Below are positions 1 through 5,981 of a stretch of DNA of 6,996 bases, one piece after another. A program made the position numbers and the translations under genes. Origin of the DNA: Angelakisella sp. (GTDB taxonomy: Bacteria > Bacillota > Clostridia > Oscillospirales > Ruminococcaceae); assembly GCA_022794295.1 (NCBI GenBank), contig JAAWEO010000109.1, forward strand, positions 1 to 6,996, given 5' to 3'. A model generated the notes under the pieces. It saw nothing but the letters and a program-made list of their open reading frames with translations. It was not told the DNA's origin and did not search any database. How positions within the stretch are numbered: position 1 is the stretch's first letter; each line of letters opens with the position of its first letter.

Positions 1-429
1 GCGGAAGTAGGAGGTCACCGCTGCCTGCTCCGGCTTGGTCAGGCTGTCCCCCACGCTGTCCCGGACGATGGGGCCGCAGATCAGCACCGTGGAGGCCGCT
101 GGGAGACATCCCAGCAGAAAGGGCGCCACCGAGGCGTTGATCCGCCGGTTGTTAAACAGGCCGTTCAGGGCCACCTGGGAATTGGAAAGATTCTTTCGCT
201 TTTCCATCATCCGCTGCAAGTAGGTAATGGCGTAAAAAACCACCATGGTCTCGATGGTAGTCTTCCCCACCGCCCCCTGGAGGGCAGCCTGGAGGGTCAC
301 ATCCAGGGGCAGCTGGTAAATAAGGATGGTTCCTACTGTTGCCGCTGCTACCGCCACCATCAGGGGCTTTTTCAGTGCCATCACCACAATGATAATGGTG
401 AACACAATGAGGATCTTCAGAATTGCCAT
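1..429 (-). CDS. Integral membrane protein, probable DUF401 family (N-terminal part, cut by window edge)
   Basis: Only the first 143 codons are present; the gene continues beyond position 1. The start is the ATG at 429-427, preceded by a strong ribosome binding site (GAAGGAGG at 442-435, 5-base gap). The protein opens with hydrophobic segments at about residues 2-19 and 22-39, a mixed stretch with a further hydrophobic patch at about 56-70, then a run including NGLFNNRRINASVAPFLLG and CLPAASTVLICGPIV (about residues 87-123). The NNRR-INAS-P-LLG pattern resembles DUF401 (predicted multi-spanning membrane proteins of unknown substrate, distantly transporter-like). The family name is from memory of the motif and is not certain. 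A related anion or sodium symporter-like permease is the alternative. It is transcribed divergently from the carbonic-anhydrase-like gene from its own promoter at 491-519. Confidence 0.6.
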   Translation of the reverse strand, partial: MAILKILIVFTIIIVVMALKKPLMVAVAAATVGTILIYQLPLDVTLQAALQGAVGKTTIETMVVFYAITYLQRMMEKRKNLSNSQVALNGLFNNRRINASVAPFLLGCLPAASTVLICGPIVRDSVGDSLTKPEQAAVTSYFR

Positions 430-490
430 AGAGGCCTCCTTCGGTTTAAGCTATTTTATCTTTAATCTACTTAAATTGTATGTATTTTAT

Positions 491-519
491 AGGATACCGT
501 TCCTTTCCCCCTTTGTCAA
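491..519 (-). promoter_or_regulatory. Sigma-A type promoter for the DUF401-like gene
   Basis: On the minus strand a perfect -35 box TTGACA (519-514) is followed after exactly 17 bases by TATCCT (496-491), a 4/6 match to the -10 consensus. Transcription would start near 484, giving a leader of about 55 bases before the ATG at 429. The leader is AT-rich and shows no riboswitch-like structure that I can recognise. Confidence 0.65.
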
Positions 520-589
520 GGAAATTCTGGCAGCTTCGACAATTTCTGTGAGCTGCACAAATACCAAAGGCCCTTTTTGTTACTTTTTA

Positions 590-618
590 TAGACCCATTC
601 CCCATTTTTTGGTATACT
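590..618 (+). promoter_or_regulatory. Extended -10 promoter for the gamma-carbonic-anhydrase-like gene
   Basis: TAGACC (590-595, 4/6 match to TTGACA) and TATACT (613-618, 5/6 match to TATAAT) are separated by 17 bases, and the -10 is preceded by TGG (610-612), giving an extended -10 (TGnTATACT). Start of transcription would be near 625, about 20 bases ahead of the ATG, so the leader is essentially only the ribosome binding site. The rest of the divergent spacer (520-589) holds only a weak inverted repeat (CAGCT/AGCTG around 530-555). Confidence 0.6.
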
Positions 619-644
619 GATCAAAAGAAAGGGAGGGCACAAAA

Positions 645-1142
645 ATGAAAAAGCCAGAAATCAGTTCCAAGGCCGTGATATTCCCCGGGGCCCAGGTGGT
701 GGGAGAGGTTACCGTGAAGGACGGGGCCAGTATTTGGTACCAGGCGGTCCTTCGAGGGGACGACGCCCCCATTTCCATTGGGAAGGGAACCAATATTCAG
801 GACGGATGTGTCATTCACGCCGATCCGGGCTGTCCTGTCCTTGTGGGGGAGGGGGTAACAGTGGGACACGGGTGTATCCTTCACGGGTGCCGCATTGAAA
901 ATCATGTTTTGGTAGGGATGGGCACTATTATCCTCAACGGTGCGGTGCTGGAGGAGTATTCCATGGTAGGAGCCGGTTCTCTGGTCACCGGAGGAACGGT
1001 GATCCCCTCCGGGATGCTGGCCTTTGGGAGGCCGGCAAAGCCGGTGCGGCCCCTTACCCCGGAGGAAAAGGAACAGATCCTCCGAGACGCCCTCCATTAT
1101 GAAAAGCACGCAAAAGAGGCAAAAGAGGCGGCGGGCACTTGA
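645..1142 (+). CDS. Gamma carbonic anhydrase-like hexapeptide-repeat protein
   Basis: A 165-residue protein made mainly of hexapeptide repeats forming a left-handed parallel beta-helix (residues about 10-125), followed by a C-terminal alpha helix (about 135-160) as in YrdA/PaaY/CamH-type proteins, which form trimers with metal at subunit interfaces. The three zinc/iron-binding histidines of the family are visible at H58 (CVIHADPG), H75 (VGHG) and H80 (ILHG), and the supporting R37, D39, Q52 and D53 are in place. The extended acidic loop carrying the proton-shuttle glutamate of archaeal Cam is absent, as in the short CamH/YrdA branch, so carbonic anhydrase activity is plausible but cannot be assumed. 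The ATG at 645 follows GGGAGG (631-636) by 8 bases. It lies 74 bases upstream of pepV with no visible terminator between them, so read-through is possible. Confidence 0.88.
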   Translation: MKKPEISSKAVIFPGAQVVGEVTVKDGASIWYQAVLRGDDAPISIGKGTNIQDGCVIHADPGCPVLVGEGVTVGHGCILHGCRIENHVLVGMGTIILNGAVLEEYSMVGAGSLVTGGTVIPSGMLAFGRPAKPVRPLTPEEKEQILRDALHYEKHAKEAKEAAGT

Positions 1143-1216
1143 TTTCTCCCCCTATTCATAGTAAACTGTGATAGTACACATTTTCCAACCGATTATCTGG
1201 AAGGAGCGTCTGCGAA

Positions 1217-2629
1217 ATGGTTTCCAAAGAACTGCAAAAGCGCATCGAGGAGTACGCCGCCAACAGCCGGAAGGCCCTGGTGGAGGACCTTTCCACCCTG
1301 GTGAGGATCCCCAGTGTCAGCCACTTCGGTGCAGATGGCCTGCCCTTTGGCAAGGGGGTAGCCAATGCCCTGGACAAGGCCCTGGAGATGGCGGAGGGCT
1401 ACGGCCTGACCACCGAAAACTGCGGCTACTGGTACGGCCTGGCCCACTACGGCGAGGGAGACGCCACCATCGGCCTGTTCTCTCACCTGGACGTGGTGCC
1501 AGAGGGAAACAACTGGATCTACGCCCCCTATGAGCCCCTGGAGAAGGACGGTCTTTTGATCGGCCGGGGCAGCACCGACAACAAAAACGCCGCCGTGGTC
1601 TCTTTGCACGTGATGAAGGGGCTGCGGGAGCTGGGCATCCCCCTGCGCAGCAAGATCACCCTCTTTTTTGGGTGCAGCGAAGAAACCGGAATGCAGGACA
1701 TTGATAAGTTTGTGGAGGAGCAGCCCATGCCTGATTTCTCCATTGTGCCGGATACCACCTTCCCTGTCTGCCACGGGGAAAAGGGGATCCTCTCCTTCCA
1801 GGCCCACTGCTCCACCCCCTGGACCAAGGTCACCGGCCTGTCCGGAGGGGTCGCTGACAATGTGGTGCCGGACCTGGCCTCCGCCACCCTGGCCAACGAG
1901 CCCGCCCTTTTGGCGGAGCTTACCGCCGCCGCGGAAAAGGCGAAGGGCATCGCTGTTGCAGCGGATGGGAACGCCATTGTTATTACCGCCACCGGCCGCA
2001 CCGCTCACGCCGCCCAGCCGGAAAACGGGGTCAATGCCATCCATCTGCTGATGAAATTCCTGGCCGGGATCCAGGGCATCGGAGCAGACCGGGAGATCTG
2101 CGCCTTTGCCGCAGAGACCACCTCCGACTGCTACGGGGAGCACCTGGGCATCGCCGTGGAGGACGAACCCTCCGGCAAGCTCACCTGCATCAGCGGCCTG
2201 GCTGCCACCGAGGACGGGCATTTGGTGATGCACTACAACGTCCGCTATCCTGTTACCCACAAAGGGGAGCTGGTAAAGGCGGACCTGGAAAAGACCCTTT
2301 CCCCCAAGGGCTGGACGGTAGAAGGCTTCACGGACAGCCTGCCCATCTACCTGCCTGCGGACAACCCCAACGTTCAGGAGCTCTGCCGCATTTACGGCGA
2401 AGTCACCGGCCGGGAGGCAGTCCCCTACGTGATGGGCGGCGGCACCTATGCCCGGCACCTGAAGAACGCTGTGGGCTTTGGCATGGAGACTGACACCTCC
2501 ACCGGCCTGCCCGAGGGACACGGCCGGGCTCACGAGCCGGACGAGGCCATGATCATTGACGAGCTGGTGGATGCCGTAAAGATCTACCTCCTCTCCATCG
2601 TCGAAGTAGACGCCCTCCTCCACAAATAG
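1217..2629 (+). CDS. pepV: M20 family dipeptidase, PepV-like
   Basis: A complete 470-residue metallopeptidase of the usual PepV length. PepV enzymes are cytoplasmic di-zinc dipeptidases that cleave dipeptides with broad specificity and finish peptide catabolism. Catalytic-site residues are visible: H90 and D92 in FSHLDVVPEG, bridging D121 in GRGSTDNKN, general base E155 and ligand E156 in CSEETG, D179 in VPDTTFPV, and H439 in RAHEPDE near the C-terminus. The lid/dimerisation domain is inserted between the two halves of the catalytic domain (about residues 190-380), with HAAQPENGVNA inside it; MGGGTYARHL follows at about 410. The metal-site loop reads DNKN where many M20 enzymes have DDKG or DNKG, a small oddity. 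Start ATG 1217 follows GGAAGGAG (1199-1206) with a 10-base gap. I find no convincing promoter in 1143-1216. The stop at 2627-2629 abuts repeat copy A directly. Confidence 0.93.
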   Translation: MVSKELQKRIEEYAANSRKALVEDLSTLVRIPSVSHFGADGLPFGKGVANALDKALEMAEGYGLTTENCGYWYGLAHYGEGDATIGLFSHLDVVPEGNNWIYAPYEPLEKDGLLIGRGSTDNKNAAVVSLHVMKGLRELGIPLRSKITLFFGCSEETGMQDIDKFVEEQPMPDFSIVPDTTFPVCHGEKGILSFQAHCSTPWTKVTGLSGGVADNVVPDLASATLANEPALLAELTAAAEKAKGIAVAADGNAIVITATGRTAHAAQPENGVNAIHLLMKFLAGIQGIGADREICAFAAETTSDCYGEHLGIAVEDEPSGKLTCISGLAATEDGHLVMHYNVRYPVTHKGELVKADLEKTLSPKGWTVEGFTDSLPIYLPADNPNVQELCRIYGEVTGREAVPYVMGGGTYARHLKNAVGFGMETDTSTGLPEGHGRAHEPDEAMIIDELVDAVKIYLLSIVEVDALLHK

Positions 2630-2912
2630 GGGCCCAAAACCCTACCCGGCGCTGCGCGCCTTAACACTGTGCGGGGACTTGGTGGGTGCCTGGAGTCCGA
2701 ACGAGCACAGGGCGATGCGATTCACCCGGCCTTTTACGGGCTGGATAGGGGCAGCGCCTGTCAGCCCAAGTCTCCAGGCACACACTTTCGCCCTGCACAC
2801 ACTCCTGTAGGGTCTAAAGTTTAGGTCCACCCTTTTCAAAGGGTTGGGCGTAGCCCACGTGCCCGAAGGGCTCGGGGTCAGGGCGGCGCCCTGGTCGCCC
2901 TCCGCAGCGGGC
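2630..2912. repeat. Intergenic repeat, copy A (possible structured RNA element)
   Basis: This stretch matches 6747-6996 (copy B) in the same orientation. The 5' ~115 bases align well, including an exact 22-base block (2682-2703 against 6801-6822). The middle is diverged and the 3' edge matches again (2890-2912 against 6974-6996, 22 of 23 bases). Near the 5' end is a hairpin GGCGC-TGC-GCGCC (2648-2660), enclosed by a possible outer stem CCTACC/GGTGGG (2641-2646 with 2681-2686). Near the 3' end is CAGGGC-GGC-GCCCTG (2879-2893). The short minus-strand reading frame at 2642-2839 lies wholly within the repeat, has no ribosome binding site that I recognise and is probably not a gene. Function is unknown. 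Confidence 0.75.
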
Positions 2913-2946
2913 GAAATTCTTTATACGGAGTGAGCATTTTTCTTTG

Positions 2947-2979
2947 CTCCTTTCTTTTTGCGATAGAAAAAGAAAGGAG
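2947..2979. repeat. Strong AT-rich hairpin (13-bp perfect stem)
   Basis: CTCCTTTCTTTTT (2947-2959) pairs perfectly with AAAAAGAAAGGAG (2967-2979) around a 7-base loop. It follows the 3' edge of repeat copy A by about 35 bases. It lacks a GC stem followed by a T tract, so it is not a standard terminator, although it could slow polymerase in either direction. Being asymmetric in purine content (pyrimidine arm then purine arm), it may be a recombination or nuclease target. No role is shown by the sequence. Confidence 0.6.
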
Positions 2980-3009
2980 AAGCCTGCTCGCCCCGCACCT
3001 AGCTAACCT

Positions 3010-3037
3010 GCAAATACACCCCAGTGGGGTGTTTTGC
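3010..3037. repeat. Hairpin with 12-bp stem and one bulge
   Basis: ACACCCC (3016-3022) pairs with GGGGTGT (3026-3032) around the triloop AGT. Past a single bulged T (3015) the stem continues as GCAAA (3010-3014) with TTTGC (3033-3037). There is no following T tract. It is the second in a chain of four hairpins between 2947 and 3113. Confidence 0.55.
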
Positions 3038-3051
3038 AATCTCAGCCCCCC

Positions 3052-3086
3052 TCGAATGGACCGGCCCATAAGGCCGGTCCATTCGA
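3052..3086. repeat. Perfect 15-bp palindromic hairpin
   Basis: TCGAATGGACCGGCC (3052-3066) is followed after CATAA by its exact reverse complement (3072-3086). A 15-bp perfect stem with a 5-base loop is among the strongest secondary structures in the window. It has no T tract on either side, so it is not a typical intrinsic terminator. REP-like palindrome, protein-binding site or part of a structured transcript are all possible. Confidence 0.7.
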
Positions 3087-3095
3087 CCCTCTAAA

Positions 3096-3113
3096 GGCCG
3101 CCACCAGGCGGCC
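3096..3113. repeat. Short GC hairpin (7-bp stem)
   Basis: GGCCGCC (3096-3102) pairs with GGCGGCC (3107-3113) across ACCA. It sits 9 bases after the 15-bp palindrome and ends the hairpin chain. The following 37 bases up to the palindromic element at 3151 show nothing recognisable. Confidence 0.5.
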
Positions 3114-3150
3114 CCAACAGCTGGCCCATCACCCCAACGACAACGCACAA

Positions 3151-3289
3151 GAGCCTATCCAAAATCTCCCCGTACACTGCCGGTCAGACCCTTTTCCTCC
3201 CCGCTGCGATACCCCGCCCGCAGGCGGCCCTCAGCGCGAAGGAAAAAATCCCTGCCCTTTCCGTGTACTTGGAAATTTTGAATAGGCTC
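3151..3289. mobile_element. MITE-like 139-base palindromic element with 27-base terminal inverted repeats
   Basis: The left end (3151-3177) and the reverse complement of the right end (3263-3289) agree at 23 of 27 positions. Both begin GAGCCTAT and end GTACAC on the inner side. The interior is also self-complementary in order: TTTTCCT (3192-3198) with AGGAAAA (3240-3246), CGCTG (3202-3206) with CAGCG (3232-3236), and CCGCC (3214-3218) with GGCGG (3223-3227) around CGCA. The whole element can therefore fold as one long hairpin. It encodes no protein. Size and terminal inverted repeats fit a non-autonomous element moved by a transposase encoded elsewhere. I see no convincing target-site duplication (only CA at 3148-3149 and 3291-3292), so mobility is inferred. 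Confidence 0.6.
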
Positions 3290-3354
3290 TCAACAGTTGC
3301 CTTGCATAACACAAGACCCAAACATTGACCTGTAGGATTTTCAGCATTCAAAGC

Positions 3355-3381
3355 GCCGGGCAGGGAACTGCCCGGCCTTTT
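3355..3381. terminator. GC-rich terminator hairpin downstream of ispH-rpsA
   Basis: GCCGGGCAG (3355-3363) and CTGCCCGGC (3368-3376) form a perfect 9-bp stem with a four-base loop, starting 18 bases past the rpsA stop codon. Read on the plus strand it is followed by CTTTTG. Read on the minus strand, the direction of the operon, it is followed by GCTTTGAA, and an AAAG/CTTT extension lengthens the stem with one bulged base. Its position makes it the likely end of the cmk-plsC-ispH/rpsA transcript, although the T run in that direction is short. It may act in both directions. Confidence 0.6.
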
Positions 3382-3393
3382 GCTGCTTATTGC

Positions 3394-5373
3394 TTATTCC
3401 TCTACGGTCTCCATTGCGGCGTTCTCCGCCTCCTCGGCGGCCTCCCGCTCTGCCAGCAGGGCCTTGATGGAGAGGCTAGCGCGCTTCTTCTCGTAGTCCA
3501 GCTCGGTGATCTTGGCTTCCACCACATCCCCTACTGCCAGCTTGTCGGCAACCTTCTCCACCCGCTCCTTGGCGATCTGGGAAATGTGGATCAGGCCATC
3601 GATGCCGGGAATGATTTGGGCAAAGGCGCCGAAGGCGGTAATGGACATAATGCGGACGGTGACCACATCTCCCACCTGGTGCTGGGTCTTGATGACCTCC
3701 CAGGGGTTATCCTCCGACTTCTTATAGATAAGGGAGACCTTCTTGTCCTCGGTGTTGATGTCCTTCACGGTGACGGTGACAGTGTCCCCAACCTTCACTA
3801 CCTCGGAGGGATGCTTTACCCGCAGCCAGGTCAGGTCGGTCATGCCAACGCGGCCATCTACGCCGCCCAGGTCCACAAAGACGCTGAAGTTGGTGATGGA
3901 CTTGACGGTGCCGGTGTAAACCTTGCCGACCTCCACCTCTTCCCAGAACTTTTTAGCCAGCTCCTCCCGCTGGGCGCGAAGCACGGCGCTGATGGAGCCC
4001 AGGGCCCGGCGGCGCTGGCGGTTGGTCTCCAGGATCTTAAAGGAAACCTCCTTGCGGAGCAGGACATTCAGGTCCCCGTCACGGGGCACACCGGACTGGG
4101 AGGCAGGGACAAAGACCTTGATGCCGTTGGACAGCACCAGGATACCGCCCTTGATGACCTCGGTGACAATACCGGTGAGGATCTCGCCGGTCTCCCCTGC
4201 GCTCATTACCTTCTCGAAACCGGCGGCCTGGTCCAGACGCTTCTTGGAGCACATGGCGGTGCCCTCCACGTCGTTGACCCGAACCACCAGCAGCTCGATC
4301 TCGTCCCCTACCTTCACCAGGTCCTCCGGCTTGGCAGAGGGATCGTCGGTAAGCTCGCTCATGGGCACAAAGCCGGCATGCTTGGTGCCGATGTCCACAA
4401 AGATCTCGTTCGGCTTGATGCCGGTAACGACACCCGTTACCTTCTCCCCATTATATGTACTTTTGAAGGATTGCTCCAGCATCTCCTCAAAAGTCATGTC
4501 ATTGCTGATGTTATCCATTCTGCTCATGGTTTCTTGAACCTCCTTAATTATACCAACCGGCGTCGATGCGCCGGCAGTAATTCCGATCAGCAGGGACCGG
4601 GCGAAAAGCTCCCGATGCTGGACAAGCTCCCCGGCCTCCTCCACCAGCACTGTGGGACAGTGGGCGGAACAGATGCTGCACAGCTTGCGGGTGTTGGAGC
4701 TGTGATGGCCGCCGATGACCACCATGGCATCCACCCGGGATGCCAGTTCCCCAGCCTCCTTTTGCCGTACAACAGTAGCTTTACATATTGTATCAAATAT
4801 CTTGAGATTTGTACACACCTTTTTTGCAGAAAAAACGGTTTTCTCCCATTCTTGTCTGTTAAAAGTGGTCTGGGCCACCAAAATATAGCTTTGTTTGTGG
4901 AAATTTTCCAAAGCGGAGACCGCTTTTTCCAGTTCTTCCCCGGTTTGGACCACCAAAAAGGGGCCGCGGCAGTGGCCTGTGATGCCCTTTACCTCCGGGT
5001 GTCCCGGGTCCCCGGCCACCAGCACCACCGTTTCCGGGGGCTCTTGGGCCACGATCTGGTGGACCTTGGCTACAAAGGGACAGGTGGCATCCACATACCT
5101 CAGGCCCAGGGCATCCAGCTCCCGGGTGGTACCAAGGGGCACCCCGTGGGCCCGGATGACCACAACGGCCTTTTCCGGCGCCTCCCCCGGGGCATCGATG
5201 ACCCGGACCCCCTTTTTTCCCAGGCGGCGGGTCACTGTTTCGTTGTGGATAATGGGTCCCAGGGTGCAGACCGGATAGCGCCCCGCGGCTCTTTCCGCCT
5301 CCTGCTCCACCAGCTCCACCGCCCGCCGCACCCCAAAGCAGAAGCCGGCGGTCTTTGCTGTTTCGATGTTCAA
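3394..5373 (-). CDS. ispH: Fused HMBPP reductase (IspH) and 30S ribosomal protein S1
   Basis: A 659-residue bifunctional protein. Residues 1-281 are IspH, the [4Fe-4S] enzyme making IPP and DMAPP in the last step of the MEP pathway. All three cluster cysteines are present (C12 in GFCFGV, C98 in DATCPFV, C197 in DTICKAT), with H43 (GPIIHN), H76 (RAHGV), H125/E127 (GHPEV), T169-T170 (AQTT), S225-S226-N227 (SSNT) and S270. Residues from about 309 carry four S1 RNA-binding domains (309-379, 396-460, 483-553, 568-637), then a short acidic tail. This fusion is known in Clostridia. I chose TTG 5373 over the in-frame ATG at 5391. It puts C12 at the family position, overlaps the plsC stop as TTGA, and has GGAGG at 5388-5384 (10-base gap) and 5382-5378 (4-base gap). 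The ATG has no ribosome binding site. A possible internal start for free S1 lies at 4527. Confidence 0.92.
   Translation of the reverse strand: MNIETAKTAGFCFGVRRAVELVEQEAERAAGRYPVCTLGPIIHNETVTRRLGKKGVRVIDAPGEAPEKAVVVIRAHGVPLGTTRELDALGLRYVDATCPFVAKVHQIVAQEPPETVVLVAGDPGHPEVKGITGHCRGPFLVVQTGEELEKAVSALENFHKQSYILVAQTTFNRQEWEKTVFSAKKVCTNLKIFDTICKATVVRQKEAGELASRVDAMVVIGGHHSSNTRKLCSICSAHCPTVLVEEAGELVQHRELFARSLLIGITAGASTPVGIIKEVQETMSRMDNISNDMTFEEMLEQSFKSTYNGEKVTGVVTGIKPNEIFVDIGTKHAGFVPMSELTDDPSAKPEDLVKVGDEIELLVVRVNDVEGTAMCSKKRLDQAAGFEKVMSAGETGEILTGIVTEVIKGGILVLSNGIKVFVPASQSGVPRDGDLNVLLRKEVSFKILETNRQRRRALGSISAVLRAQREELAKKFWEEVEVGKVYTGTVKSITNFSVFVDLGGVDGRVGMTDLTWLRVKHPSEVVKVGDTVTVTVKDINTEDKKVSLIYKKSEDNPWEVIKTQHQVGDVVTVRIMSITAFGAFAQIIPGIDGLIHISQIAKERVEKVADKLAVGDVVEAKITELDYEKKRASLSIKALLAEREAAEEAENAAMETVEE
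4525..4555 (-). promoter_or_regulatory. Possible internal start signals for the S1 half of the fusion
   Basis: At the IspH-S1 junction the minus strand reads TGGTATAAT (4555-4547, a perfect extended -10), then AAGGAGG (4545-4539), then after 11 bases an in-frame ATG (4527-4525, residue 283) leading into the first S1 domain. Either could let S1 be made separately. There are cautions. AAGGAGGTT encodes the conserved IspH KEV motif, so it may be forced by protein sequence. There is no good -35. The predicted transcription start would fall in or near the ribosome binding site, so the promoter and the binding site would not work together well. Confidence 0.25.
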
Positions 5374-5981
5374 GGGGCCTCCGCCTCCCATCCCAGCAGG
5401 GCATTGATCCTTCCCATGATCAGCTTGCTGGCCTTGCGCAGGGAGGACCTTTCCTCCCCCTGGAAGCCCAGCTCGCTATATGGGATGATCTCCCCGATCT
5501 TCACGGTGATCCGGGAACGAAAGCCCTGGCGCTCTCCAAACAGGAGGGCACAGGGGAGGACATCCGCCCCGGTCTGCCGAGCGATAAAGGCGGTACCCGA
5601 CTTTGGCTTCATGGGGCCGCCGGTGCGGTTCCGGGTACCCTCGGGGAAGATCCCCACCAGGTGGCCGTTTTTCACCAGCTCCACCGCATGGTCGATGGCG
5701 CTCATATCCCCTTCTCCGCGGTTCACCGGGAACACCCCCAGCATCCGAAGGAGGAAACCCAGGGCCTTATGGTCGAACCATTCCGCCTTGCTCATAAAGC
5801 AGACCTGCCGCCCGGGGATCGCATGGGCCAGGACGATGGGGTCCTTCATAAACCGATGGTTGCAGACCACCAGAGCGCCCCCTTTTCGGGGGATATTTTC
5901 CCGGCCTTCTATACGGATATCATACAAAACCGCCCAGATAACCCGGGTGACCCCCCAGGCGAAGGCATAAAAGGGGGTCAT
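5370..5981 (-). CDS. plsC: 1-acyl-sn-glycerol-3-phosphate acyltransferase
   Basis: A 203-residue membrane-associated acyltransferase of the PlsC family, which transfers an acyl chain to lysophosphatidic acid to give phosphatidic acid, the precursor of all glycerophospholipids. Catalytic motif I is NHRFMKD (residues 41-47, the NHX4D dyad H42/D47). Motif II is FPVNR (84-88). Motif III, the phosphate-binding FPEGTR, is at 112-117. Motif IV is probably VLPCALL at about 140. The N-terminal ~20 residues are hydrophobic and aromatic, fitting membrane attachment. The ATG at 5981 overlaps the cmk stop as ATGA, with GGGGTGGAG just upstream, and its own TGA overlaps the ispH TTG start. It is therefore the translationally coupled middle gene of the operon. 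The short length fits the bacterial PlsC core with no additional domain. Confidence 0.9.
   Translation of the reverse strand: MTPFYAFAWGVTRVIWAVLYDIRIEGRENIPRKGGALVVCNHRFMKDPIVLAHAIPGRQVCFMSKAEWFDHKALGFLLRMLGVFPVNRGEGDMSAIDHAVELVKNGHLVGIFPEGTRNRTGGPMKPKSGTAFIARQTGADVLPCALLFGERQGFRSRITVKIGEIIPYSELGFQGEERSSLRKASKLIMGRINALLGWEAEAP

Noticed and set aside
1143..1216. Possible promoter or terminator between the carbonic-anhydrase-like gene and pepV
   Set aside because: The repeated ATAGTA words are not paired with a -35 box at correct spacing, and there is no GC hairpin with a T tract.
1193..2623. 476-codon minus-strand open frame opposite pepV
   Set aside because: Shadow of the strongly biased pepV codons; Gly/Val/Ala/Gln-rich translation without recognisable motifs.
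2642..3069. Short minus-strand frames (65 and 63 codons) within the repeat and hairpin region
   Set aside because: They lie inside repeats whose conservation is at the nucleotide level. The frame of the first is interrupted by a stop in copy B, and neither has a convincing ribosome binding site.
3034..3285. 83-codon plus-strand frame across the 15-bp palindrome and the MITE-like element
   Set aside because: It runs through two palindromic elements, has no ribosome binding site and gives a Pro/Arg-rich low-complexity product.
2630..3393. tRNA, rRNA, CRISPR array or known riboswitch in the large intergenic region
   Set aside because: No cloverleaf, TPsiC-like box, regularly spaced repeats or riboswitch core that I recognise; the structures are simple hairpins and one large palindrome.
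3325..5970. Very long plus-strand open frame (881 codons) antisense to ispH-rpsA and plsC
   Set aside because: The minus-strand frames encode clear IspH, S1 and PlsC families. The antisense translation is low-complexity and resembles no family, and such frames arise from GC-rich third codon positions. No ribosome binding site is placed at its start.
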